The position numbers were made by a program, and so were the translations under genes. The notes beneath the pieces were generated by a model. The model saw only the letters and a list, made by a program, of their open reading frames with translations. It was not told the origin of the DNA and searched no databases. From Pseudomonadota bacterium (GTDB lineage Bacteria; Pseudomonadota; Alphaproteobacteria; Sphingomonadales; Sphingomonadaceae), in NCBI GenBank assembly GCA_023390675.1, contig JAEWCK010000199.1, forward strand, positions 1 to 7,422: 7,422 bases of DNA. Reading direction: 5' to 3'. Shown piece by piece: positions 1 through 6,104 of this stretch (position 1 is its first letter; every line of letters begins with the position of its first letter).

Positions 1-910
1 GCCCGGCGATGCGCGCGCGCACCCAGCGCGGATCGCCGCGGCGATAGAAGCGCGGATCGGGATAGCCGTCCTCGATATAGTAATTGACCGTGCCCTCGGG
101 CCAGACGACGAGCCGCGGCGCGGCGCCGGGCTCGCCGCTCCCGGCGATCAGGCGGGCGAGGACGCGCTCGGCATAATCGGGGCTCTCGACGCCTTCCTGG
201 CCGATATCGGGCTGGACGATGCGGACGCGGCGCGCGTCGTCGTGCGGCACGCAGGTGGCGACGACGCAGGGGTCCCAGACGAAAAGCGGCAGGATTGCGA
301 GCGCGACGAGCGTCACGAGCAATGGTCGAAAGTCGAAGCGCGCGACGGCGAGATAGAGCGCGCCCGCGACGACGATCGTCACGCCCGATAGCGCGTAGGT
401 GCCGATCCACGCGGCGAGGCCGCTGACCAAAGTCGGCACCCAGAGCACGCCGAGCGGGTTCCACGGATAGCCGGTGAACATCGTGCCGCGCAGCCATTCG
501 GTGGCGATCCACGCGGCCGCCGCGGCGAGGACGAAGCCGGGATCGGGCTCGGGCAGCCAGCCGCTGCGGCGCCGGACCAGCCGGTCGAACTGCCAGGCGA
601 GTCCCATCGCCAGCGCCGGATAGACGGCGAGGTAGAGCGCAAGCGCGACCACGGCAAAATAGCCGAGCACCGGCGGCATCTTGTCCTGATAGTCGAAGGC
701 GTGCTGGATCCAGTTGTTGCCGAGCGCGAAATGGCCGACGCCGAACACCCAGCCGCGCAGCAGCGCGGATTTCAGGCCGGCGGCGTTCCAGGTCAAATGG
801 AGCAGCACCGCGAAGCAGATCAGCGCTACCGGCCACCATTCGAGCGGGGCGAAGCCGGTCGCAGAGATGAAGCCCGCGAGAAGCGCGGCGAGCAGGGGGC
901 GGGAAAGCAT
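1..910 (-). CDS. lnt: Apolipoprotein N-acyltransferase, N-terminal 303 residues (cut by window edge)
   Basis: Integral inner-membrane enzyme that adds the third acyl chain to the N-terminal cysteine of lipoproteins, the last step of lipoprotein maturation. Translating the minus strand from an ATG at 910 gives an open frame to the window edge. It begins MLSRPLLAALLAGF and has several hydrophobic segments in roughly the first 210 residues, with typical Lnt stretches such as GNNWIQHAF and GYPWNPLG. A nitrilase-like domain starts near residue 225 (RIVQPDIGQ). Its WPEG motif carries the expected catalytic glutamate, about residue 272. The catalytic Lys and Cys would lie beyond the left edge; the family is usually about 500-540 residues. 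The ATG at 910 starts exactly where the family's first membrane segment should, but has no strong Shine-Dalgarno. An in-frame TTG upstream is too close to the only GGAGG. A palindromic repeat lies directly upstream, and the VOC gene diverges from it. Confidence 0.95.
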   Translation of the reverse strand, partial: MLSRPLLAALLAGFISATGFAPLEWWPVALICFAVLLHLTWNAAGLKSALLRGWVFGVGHFALGNNWIQHAFDYQDKMPPVLGYFAVVALALYLAVYPALAMGLAWQFDRLVRRRSGWLPEPDPGFVLAAAAAWIATEWLRGTMFTGYPWNPLGVLWVPTLVSGLAAWIGTYALSGVTIVVAGALYLAVARFDFRPLLVTLVALAILPLFVWDPCVVATCVPHDDARRVRIVQPDIGQEGVESPDYAERVLARLIAGSGEPGAAPRLVVWPEGTVNYYIEDGYPDPRFYRRGDPRWVRARIAG

Positions 911-922
911 CGCGGCGGTGCC

Positions 923-1057
923 TACCAAATCCTCCCCCGGAGGGGGAGGGGGATCGCGAAGCCGTGGTTGGGCTCTCCCCCAAGCGCTACCGCCTGACGA
1001 AATTACCCTCCACCAGCTTCATTTGCCCCCTCTCCCCGTCTGGATGAGGATTTGGTA
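923..1057. repeat. 135-bp palindromic intergenic element with 30-bp inverted ends
   Basis: The outermost 12 bp are a perfect inverted pair: TACCAAATCCTC at 923-934 and GAGGATTTGGTA at 1046-1057. Extending inward without gaps, 923-952 pairs with 1028-1057 at 25 of 30 positions, and two of the mismatches would be G-U in RNA. Further in, GAAGC (958-962) can pair with GCTTC (1016-1020), GTGG (964-967) with CCAC (1010-1013), and TTGGG/CCCAA form a small hairpin at 968-983. The element fills most of the 157 bp between the divergent lnt and VOC genes. It resembles the CCTCCCC...GGGGAGG intergenic repeats that I recall as common in sphingomonad genomes; that family link is from memory. It could be a REP/MITE-type element and, if transcribed, would form a long hairpin in either 5' leader. 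No protein is encoded in it. Confidence 0.8.
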
Positions 1058-1067
1058 TGGACTCCGA

Positions 1068-1487
1068 ATGACGCTGCGCCCTTTCCATCTCGCCTTTCCC
1101 GTCCACGACCTCGCTGCTGCGCGCTCCTTCTACGGCGGCGTGCTGGGATGTCCGGAGGGACGCTCGGCCGAGCAGTGGATCGACTTCGACTTGTTCGGCC
1201 ATCAGATCGTCACGCATCTCGATCCCGCCGCGAAGCCGGTAGCGGTCGCCAACGAAGTGGACGGGCACCATGTGCCGGTGCCGCATTTCGGCGTGGTGCT
1301 GACAATGCCCGACTGGGAGGCGCTCGCTGCGCGCGTCGAGGCGGCGGAGGTCCCCTTCGGGATCGCGCCGCACATTCGCTTCAAGGGCCAGCCGGGCGAG
1401 CAGGCGACGATGTTCTTCCGCGATCCGAGCGGCAATGCGCTCGAGTTCAAGGCATTCGCTGACGACGCGATGCTGTTCGCGACCTAG
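1068..1487 (+). CDS. VOC-superfamily protein (glyoxalase / extradiol dioxygenase fold)
   Basis: A 139-residue protein of the vicinal-oxygen-chelate fold: two beta-alpha-beta-beta-beta modules around a divalent metal. The first module opens with FHLAFPVHDL, followed by the typical FYGGVLGC helix; the second begins PHFGVVL and ends FRDPSGNALEFKAF, the usual VOC ending. His7, His73 and Glu126 are placed like the two-His-one-Glu metal site of this superfamily, so it is probably an active metalloenzyme, though the substrate cannot be read from sequence. I chose the ATG at 1068 because the domain starts at once; the frame is open further upstream, but only through the palindromic repeat. No strong ribosome-binding site is visible. 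It is the only plus-strand gene, divergent from lnt and convergent with the exported-protein gene, with which it shares CTAG at the stops. The hypothetical neighbour gives no hint to its substrate. Confidence 0.88.
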   Translation: MTLRPFHLAFPVHDLAAARSFYGGVLGCPEGRSAEQWIDFDLFGHQIVTHLDPAAKPVAVANEVDGHHVPVPHFGVVLTMPDWEALAARVEAAEVPFGIAPHIRFKGQPGEQATMFFRDPSGNALEFKAFADDAMLFAT

Positions 1488-1984
1488 CTGTCGAGCTTTT
1501 CGTAGAGGCAGGACAGCATCGTGCCGCCGCCTTCGGCCGGCTCGGCGCTCATCGTCACGCGGTGCCGCGCCCCCGTCGAGGCATCCTCGGGCATCGTCAT
1601 CTGGCAATAAGTGATCGCGGTGCCGACGACGTCGCACTTCGTCTTGCCATAGGCCTTGGGCAGCGCGGCCTTGACCGCCGGATAATCGAGCGCGACCAAT
1701 GTGGTGAAGGTCGTCGTTTGCGTGTCCCAAGTCGAGCGCGTGACATTGAACGCCTGGACCGGCTGGCCGATCACATTGAGGCCGGCGGGCTGGAGGACGG
1801 CGGTGACGTCGCCGGTTTCGGCTTCCTTCTCGCGCTTGAGCACGGGGAATTTGAGCGCCGCCTGCATCGCATCGCGCAGCGGCAGCCGGCATTCGACGAG
1901 GCTGGCGCCATTCGAACCCGTCTGGGACAATGCCTGCGGCGCGACCAACGACACGGCGACGGCCGCGATCGACAAACCCCTCAT
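1484..1984 (-). CDS. Predicted exported four-cysteine protein, function unknown
   Basis: I do not recognise this 166-residue protein. It starts MRGLSIAAVAVSLVAPQALS, a short signal peptide with a likely signal-peptidase-I cut after ALS (residues 18-20) and no lipobox cysteine. The mature part has four cysteines (32, 117, 127, 159), which would allow two disulfides in the periplasm. There are no membrane segments after the signal and no catalytic motif I can name. Two ATGs are adjacent (1987 and 1984). The Shine-Dalgarno GGAGG at 1993-1989 lies 1 nt from the first and 4 nt from the second, so 1984 is preferred; a longer reading to 2071 would begin inside the dehydrogenase gene. It starts 16 bp after the dehydrogenase stop, so the two are probably co-transcribed and both products likely sit outside the cytoplasm. 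Its stop overlaps the stop of the VOC gene. Confidence 0.8.
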   Translation of the reverse strand: MRGLSIAAVAVSLVAPQALSQTGSNGASLVECRLPLRDAMQAALKFPVLKREKEAETGDVTAVLQPAGLNVIGQPVQAFNVTRSTWDTQTTTFTTLVALDYPAVKAALPKAYGKTKCDVVGTAITYCQMTMPEDASTGARHRVTMSAEPAEGGGTMLSCLYEKLDS

Positions 1985-1988
1985 CATT

Positions 1989-1996
1989 CCTCCCCC
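1989..1996 (-). promoter_or_regulatory. Ribosome-binding site of the exported-protein gene
   Basis: The minus strand reads GGGGGAGG, a strong anti-16S match lying between the dehydrogenase stop (2003-2001) and the two tandem ATGs. Its spacing favours the second ATG (1984) and rules out the longer upstream reading frame as the main product. Confidence 0.75.
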
Positions 1997-2000
1997 TTTG

Positions 2001-3404
2001 CTATTGTGCCGCGCTGACTCTCCAGACCATGTTGCCGACATCGTCGGCGACGAGCAACGCCCCCGTCGCATCGGCGGCGAGCCCGACCGGGCGGCCCTTC
2101 ACGGTCTTGCCGTCGGCATTGAGAAAGCCGGTGAGCAAGTCGATGGGCTTGGCGCCCTTGGCGGGGAAACCGCCTTCGCCGAAGGGGACGTAGACGACCT
2201 TGTAGCCCGAGGGCGGCTCGCGGTTCCACGAGCCGTGGAGCGCGACGAAGGCGCCGTTGGACCAGTTCGGCCCGAGCCTGGCGTCGCCCGCGAAGGCGAG
2301 GCCGAGCGGGGCGGTATGCGGGCCGAGCGCGAAATCGGGGCGCTTGGTGTACTGGCGCAGCTCGGGGCGGCCGGGGTCGACGCGCTTGTCCTCGTAGCCG
2401 CCCCAATAATTCCACGGCCATCCGTAGAAGGCGCCGAAATCGACCTGGGTCAGATAATCGGGCGGCATATCCGATCCGAGCATGTCGCGCTCGTTGACCA
2501 CGGCCCATAGCGCGCCGGTCTTCGGCTCGAACGCCAAGCCGTTGGGATTGCGCATGCCCCAGGCATAGATGCGTGCGGTCTTCGTATCGGGCGAGACCTC
2601 GATGATCGCGGCGCGGGTGCGGCTCGCGGCGTCCTTGATCCGCGCGAGATCGTGGAAGCTCTCCGAATAAGCGGGTCCCTCCGCCTCGAGCCCGTCATCA
2701 GCGATGTTCGACGAGGAGCCGACCGTCACGAAGATGCTCTTGCCGTCGGGCGAGGCGAGGATGTTGCGCGCCCAGTGCATCCCGCCGCCGGGGAGCGCGA
2801 AGACCTTTTCCGGCTTCGCATCGATCTTCGCCTGGCCCGGCTTGAACGGATAGCGGATCAGCGCGTCGGTGTTGGCGACGTAGAGCCAGTCGCCGACCAG
2901 CGCCATGCCGGTGGGCGAATTGAGCCCATGGCCTGCGTCGAGCAGCACCGAGCGCTGATCGGCGACGCCGTCGCCGTTCGAATCCCGCAGCAAAGTGATG
3001 CGGTTGGGCGAGGGAACGTCCGAGCCGCCGCGATGCATCAGCCAGCCCATCACGAGGCCGGTGATCCCGCCGGTCTTGCGCGGCGGCGAATTGGTCTCGG
3101 CGACCAGCACGTCGCCATTAGGGAGGCGATAGAGCCAGCGCGGATGCTCGAGCTTGTCAGCGAAGGCGGCGACTTTGAGGCCCTGCGCAGCGGCCGGGGT
3201 GGCATTGCCCCAACCGACCGGCCTGGCGACGACCATCGTCGGAAAGTTCTGGACGCGCGTCTCGCCGAGCTGGGGCACCTGCCCGGTGACGGCCTGTTCG
3301 GAAAGCTTGGCGACCTCGGGACGCGTCGCCCACCAGGCGAGGATGGCGAGCAGCACGATCAGGACTGCCGCGACGATCAGGACACGCTTCATCCAGGGTT
3401 TCAT
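2001..3404 (-). CDS. Membrane-anchored PQQ-type sugar / L-sorbosone dehydrogenase homologue
   Basis: A 467-residue protein of the glucose/sorbosone dehydrogenase family, a six-bladed beta-propeller with pyrroloquinoline quinone as the usual cofactor, oxidising sugars or aldoses in the periplasm. Residues 7-26 are a single hydrophobic segment after MKPWMKR, probably an uncleaved N-terminal anchor with the propeller outside. Family features include HPRWLYRLPNGDVLVAE (87-103), GMHWARN (208-214), the WGMRNPNGLAF motif (282-292), ERDMLG (305-310), GSWNR (391-395) and GRPVGLAAD (437-445). His210 and Arg285-Asn286 sit in motifs that contact PQQ in soluble glucose dehydrogenase; I infer this by motif similarity. 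DSNGDGVAD at 141-149 looks like a calcium-binding EF-hand-type loop. Its ATG overlaps the corC stop as ATGA, with GAGG 7 nt upstream inside corC, so translation is probably coupled. No PQQ synthesis gene is in the window; many relatives have unknown substrates. Confidence 0.88.
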   Translation of the reverse strand: MKPWMKRVLIVAAVLIVLLAILAWWATRPEVAKLSEQAVTGQVPQLGETRVQNFPTMVVARPVGWGNATPAAAQGLKVAAFADKLEHPRWLYRLPNGDVLVAETNSPPRKTGGITGLVMGWLMHRGGSDVPSPNRITLLRDSNGDGVADQRSVLLDAGHGLNSPTGMALVGDWLYVANTDALIRYPFKPGQAKIDAKPEKVFALPGGGMHWARNILASPDGKSIFVTVGSSSNIADDGLEAEGPAYSESFHDLARIKDAASRTRAAIIEVSPDTKTARIYAWGMRNPNGLAFEPKTGALWAVVNERDMLGSDMPPDYLTQVDFGAFYGWPWNYWGGYEDKRVDPGRPELRQYTKRPDFALGPHTAPLGLAFAGDARLGPNWSNGAFVALHGSWNREPPSGYKVVYVPFGEGGFPAKGAKPIDLLTGFLNADGKTVKGRPVGLAADATGALLVADDVGNMVWRVSAAQ

Positions 3405-4312
3405 TCTTCGGCCTCGGCAAGCTTCTGGGGCGGATGGAGACGCAGGCGCGTGACGCGCTTGCTGTCGGCGTCGACGATCTCGAGCTTCCAGCCGCTATCG
3501 TGCGTCAGGCACTCCCCGGGCTCGGGGACGTGCCCGGCGAGCACGAAGGCGAGGCCGCCAAGCGTATCGACATCCTCGTCCACCTCGGCGAGGCGTGGGT
3601 CGATCGTCTCGCCGACATCTTCGAGCTCGGCGCGGGCATCGGCGTCCCAGCCGCCGCCGTCGATGGGAACGAGCAGCGCCGTCGGCGCCTCGTCATGCTC
3701 GTCCTCGATCTCCCCGACGATCTCCTCGATCAAGTCCTCGATCGTGATCAGCCCCTCGGTGCCCGAATATTCATCGAGCACGATCGCGAGGTGCGTGCGG
3801 CTGCCGCGCATCTGCGCCAGCAGGTCGAGCGCGCCCATCGACTGGGGAACGTAGAGCGGCTGGCGGATCAGCCCGGCGATGCTTTCGGGATGCGGCGCGC
3901 CGGTGGCGAGGATCGCGAACACGTCCTTGATGTGGACCATGCCGACCACGGTATCGAGCGCCTCGCGATAGACCGGCAGACGGCTGTGTCCCGCCTCGGC
4001 GAAGAGCTGGACGAGATCGGCGAAGCTGGTGCCTTCCTCGACCGCGGTGATGTCGGCGCGCGGCACGCCCATGTCGCCCGCGTCGCGCTCGCCGAAATGG
4101 AGCAGGTTGCGCAGCATCTGGCGCTCGATCGGAGCGAGGTCGCCCGCGGGCGCCTTGGCGCCTTCCTCCTCATGCTCGTCGATCGCGTCCTCGAGCCGGT
4201 CGCGCAGCGTCTCGCCCTGCTCGTCGCCGAACAGGAGCGTGCGGAGAGACCGCCATATGCCGCCGCTTTCGTGGGAATCGCCGTTGCCGGCGCTACTTTG
4301 GCCCTCGGGCAT
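3401..4312 (-). CDS. corC: CorC/YbeX-type CBS-domain protein
   Basis: A 303-residue soluble protein with the YbeX/CorC layout: an acidic N-terminal tail, a pair of CBS domains at about 80-205 (SRLPVYRE at 110-117, GMVHIKDVF at 124-132, LAIVLDEYSGTEGLITIEDL at 175-194) and a C-terminal CorC_HlyC domain at about 216-295. CBS pairs commonly bind adenine nucleotides. The E. coli family member was linked to Mg2+/Co2+ efflux and, through its operon partners, to ribosome metabolism. It lacks the N-terminal DUF21 membrane domain found in the larger hemolysin-C-like relatives, which supports the YbeX type. The ATG at 4312 lies 8 bp after the ybeY stop; GAGG in the last codons of ybeY is about 13 nt upstream, so translation may be coupled to ybeY. 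Its stop overlaps the start of the sugar dehydrogenase gene. Confidence 0.93.
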   Translation of the reverse strand: MPEGQSSAGNGDSHESGGIWRSLRTLLFGDEQGETLRDRLEDAIDEHEEEGAKAPAGDLAPIERQMLRNLLHFGERDAGDMGVPRADITAVEEGTSFADLVQLFAEAGHSRLPVYREALDTVVGMVHIKDVFAILATGAPHPESIAGLIRQPLYVPQSMGALDLLAQMRGSRTHLAIVLDEYSGTEGLITIEDLIEEIVGEIEDEHDEAPTALLVPIDGGGWDADARAELEDVGETIDPRLAEVDEDVDTLGGLAFVLAGHVPEPGECLTHDSGWKLEIVDADSKRVTRLRLHPPQKLAEAEE

Positions 4313-4320
4313 CTGGTCGT

Positions 4321-4830
4321 TCAGTCCTCGCGTACCGGATAGGGGTCGTGCAGGCCGAGCGCGTCGAGCGCGGCACGCTCCATCGCTTCCATCGCCTCGG
4401 CCTCGGCATCCGCCATATGGTCATAGCCTAGCAAATGCAGCGTTCCGTGCACAATCAGGTGCGTGGCGTGATCTTCGAGGCTGACCTGCCGTTCGAGCGC
4501 CTCAGCCGCGCAGATCCCGTGCGCAAGGACGATGTCGCCGAGGATGACCTCGCCGTCGTCGCTGTTCTCGGTGACGGTCTCGAGCAGATCGGGCTGGACC
4601 ATCGGGAAGGAGAGGACGTTGGTCGGCTTGTCTTTGTCGCGATACTGCTTGTTTAGAACGTGGACCTCAGCGTCGCTGGTCAGGCGGACCGCGACTTCGA
4701 TCGACGCGGGGTGATCGAGCCATTCGAGCCACGGGGTCTGCTGGATCGCGGCGGTGGCGGCGCGGGTCGCCAGCTCGTCCCAATCGCCTTCGGGCCAGGG
4801 GGATTCGGGGAGGGCGGCGACGTCCAACAT
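4321..4830 (-). CDS. ybeY: Endoribonuclease YbeY (16S rRNA maturation)
   Basis: A 169-residue cytoplasmic metallo-RNase needed for 16S rRNA 3'-end maturation and late 70S ribosome quality control. The defining motif HGTLHLLGYDH is present at 128-138, giving zinc ligands His128, His132 and His138. The conserved NKQYRDKDKPTNVLSFP block (60-76) holds the expected RNA-contacting arginine, Arg64, and LGDI (97-100) is also typical. The N-terminal part, to about residue 45, is slightly longer than in enterobacterial YbeY. The ATG at 4830 has an AGGA 4 nt upstream. That ribosome-binding site is inside a small hairpin, described separately. The gene follows phoH by 36 bp and precedes corC by 8 bp, the usual ybeZ-ybeY-ybeX order, whose products are functionally connected. 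Confidence 0.96.
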   Translation of the reverse strand: MLDVAALPESPWPEGDWDELATRAATAAIQQTPWLEWLDHPASIEVAVRLTSDAEVHVLNKQYRDKDKPTNVLSFPMVQPDLLETVTENSDDGEVILGDIVLAHGICAAEALERQVSLEDHATHLIVHGTLHLLGYDHMADAEAEAMEAMERAALDALGLHDPYPVRED

Positions 4831-4832
4831 TA

Positions 4833-4857
4833 AATCCTGCCCGTCCCGGGGAGGATT
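4833..4857 (-). promoter_or_regulatory. Small hairpin enclosing the ybeY ribosome-binding site
   Basis: AATCCT (4833-4838) pairs with AGGATT (4852-4857); after one G/G mismatch, CCC (4840-4842) pairs with GGG (4848-4850), leaving a 5-nt loop. On the minus-strand mRNA the arm next to the start contains the AGGA Shine-Dalgarno (4838-4835), so folding would hide it. The distal arm reads AATCCTCCCC, like the end of the larger palindromic element beside lnt. There is no U-run, so it is not a normal terminator. The structure is visible; a regulatory role is inferred. Confidence 0.5.
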
Positions 4858-4866
4858 GAAAGCGTC

Positions 4867-5868
4867 TTACGCATCCGGTCCCTCATACGCCTCGACAATC
4901 CGGCCGACGATCGGGTGGCGGACGACATCGCCGGCGGTGAAGCGCGAGAAGGCTATGCCCTCTACGCCTTCGAGCCTCTTTACTGCGTCGTTCAATCCGC
5001 TCGCAGGCGGGCCGCCGGGCAAGTCGACCTGGTTGGGGTCGCCGCAGATCACCATCCGGCTGTTCTGGCCGAAGCGCGTGAGGAACATCTTCATCTGCGC
5101 GGGCGTGGTGTTCTGCGCCTCGTCGAGGATGACGAAGGCGTCCGCCAGCGTACGGCCGCGCATGAAGGCGATCGGCGCGATCTCGATCTCGCCCGACGAG
5201 ATGCGGCGCTCGACCTGCTCGGCGGGGAGGCAATCGTAGAGCGCGTCGTAGATCGGGCGGAGATAGGGGTCGACCTTCTCCTTCATGTCGCCGGGCAGGA
5301 AGCCGAGCCGCTCGCCCGCCTCGACCGCGGGGCGCGACAGAATCAGCCGCTGGACGCTGCCGGTGATGAGCTGTGCGACCGCCTGCGCGACGGCGAGATA
5401 GGTCTTGCCGGTGCCCGCGGGTCCCAGCGCGAAGATCATGTCGGTCGAGACGAGCGCGCGCATATATTGGGTCTGCGCGATCGAGCGCGGGACGATCGTC
5501 TTCTTGCGCGTGCGGATCATGATCGGCGGGGGCGCATTGCCGTTGTCCGCCTTGACGATGCCGGTGAACATCGGCTCGCTCGACATCGCGATCACCGCAT
5601 CGATCAGCCCGGTGTCGATATCCTCGCCGCGGATGACGCGGGCGTTGAGCTCCTGGAGCACCTCGCGGGCATGCGCGACGGCTTCGGCCGAGCCTTCGAT
5701 CTGCACCTTCTGGCCGCGGGCGTGGATATAGACGCCGAGCCGCTCTTCCAGCGCAAGGATGTTGCTGTCGAACTCGCCGAAGAGCCGGGGCAGGAGCTGG
5801 GGCTTGTCGAAGGTCACCTCGACCCGGCTGCGTTCACCGGACTGGGCAGGGACGGGCTTGCGACTCAT
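4867..5868 (-). CDS. phoH: PhoH-family ATPase (YbeZ)
   Basis: A 333-residue cytoplasmic P-loop ATPase of the PhoH/YbeZ type, thought to act as an RNA-related (helicase-like) partner of YbeY. From the chosen start, a small RNA-binding-like N-terminal region (about 33-75; RLGVYIHARG, VQIEG) precedes the ATPase core. Walker A is GPAGTGKT at 149-156, Walker B VILDEAQNTTPAQMKMFLTR at 246-265, and a sensor-like VICGDPNQVDLPG at 273-285. The segment LSRPAVEAGERLGFLPGD (177-194) is a hallmark of PhoH. I chose the ATG at 5868, with AAAGGA 4 nt upstream, over an in-frame TTG at 5892, which adds eight residues. Length and motif order match the family. It leads the compact phoH-ybeY-corC run; the gap upstream of it may hold its promoter. 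Confidence 0.95.
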   Translation of the reverse strand: MSRKPVPAQSGERSRVEVTFDKPQLLPRLFGEFDSNILALEERLGVYIHARGQKVQIEGSAEAVAHAREVLQELNARVIRGEDIDTGLIDAVIAMSSEPMFTGIVKADNGNAPPPIMIRTRKKTIVPRSIAQTQYMRALVSTDMIFALGPAGTGKTYLAVAQAVAQLITGSVQRLILSRPAVEAGERLGFLPGDMKEKVDPYLRPIYDALYDCLPAEQVERRISSGEIEIAPIAFMRGRTLADAFVILDEAQNTTPAQMKMFLTRFGQNSRMVICGDPNQVDLPGGPPASGLNDAVKRLEGVEGIAFSRFTAGDVVRHPIVGRIVEAYEGPDA

Positions 5869-6104
5869 GCGGTCCTTTCGAGGCTCGGGCAAAGGTAACG
5901 AAGGTAACGCCAGTTCCAGCGATTCTGGCGATCAAGCGAGGGAAATGCGCGGCCTGTGGAGGCGTAACCGGAAGTGGTGCGGGTGGTTCCGTGGCGCATG
6001 TTTCGAGGGGGACGATGACAGAGGAAATCCTGTAATGACAGCGGCAAGTTGCCGCACCCCGCGATTTGGCGCGCGGGTGTGACATCTTCACGACTGCCGG
6101 AGCT
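5869..6104. other. 236-bp miaB-phoH intergenic region with possible control sites
   Basis: No convincing gene lies here; the short open frames have no family resemblance. On the minus strand towards phoH it contains, in order: an odd palindrome GCGGCAAGTTGCCGC (6041-6055); two ATGACAG heptamers (plus-strand orientation; 6015-6021 and 6035-6041) 20 bp apart; GGAAC-N16-GGTT (5990 to 5966), close to the GGAAC-N16/18-CGTT pattern of EcfG-type sigma factors; an inverted CGCCAG/CTGGCG pair (5908-5930); and AAGGTAACG twice in tandem (5892-5909). The palindrome has no U-run, so miaB termination there is not supported. The gap is long compared with the rest of the cluster, so it is the likeliest place for the phoH promoter. 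Confidence 0.45.
5873..5878 (-). promoter_or_regulatory. Ribosome-binding site deciding the phoH start
   Basis: The minus strand reads AAAGGA, then CCGC, then the ATG at 5868. The 4-nt spacing is good for this ATG. The TTG at 5892 upstream has no comparable site, so 5868 is the better start. Confidence 0.7.

Noticed and set aside
714..1067. Longer N-terminus for the VOC protein
   Set aside because: The extension runs through the palindromic repeat and lnt coding sequence; the VOC domain begins right after the ATG at 1068.
987..1892. 301-codon minus-strand open frame across the VOC gene and the exported-protein gene
   Set aside because: It is arginine-rich and low in family-like motifs, and overlaps two better-supported genes in other frames; typical of GC-rich shadow frames.
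2652..3854. 400-codon plus-strand open frame
   Set aside because: Antisense to the dehydrogenase and corC, both of which show clear families; the composition of the plus-strand product is that of a shadow frame.
3434..4342. 302-codon plus-strand open frame antisense to corC
   Set aside because: The mirrored reading of a conserved CBS-domain gene; no motif of its own.
5869..5892. TTG start for phoH
   Set aside because: The ATG at 5868 has AAAGGA at good spacing; the TTG lacks a comparable site.
4915..5898. 327-codon plus-strand open frame antisense to phoH
   Set aside because: phoH on the minus strand has intact Walker motifs; the antisense product has no recognisable domain.
6041..6055. 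Intrinsic terminator after miaB
   Set aside because: The palindrome can form only a short stem with a small loop and no T-run follows on the minus strand.
5834..6091. 85-codon minus-strand open frame in the miaB-phoH gap
   Set aside because: No family resemblance and overlaps the phoH start; the ribosome-binding site seen belongs to phoH.
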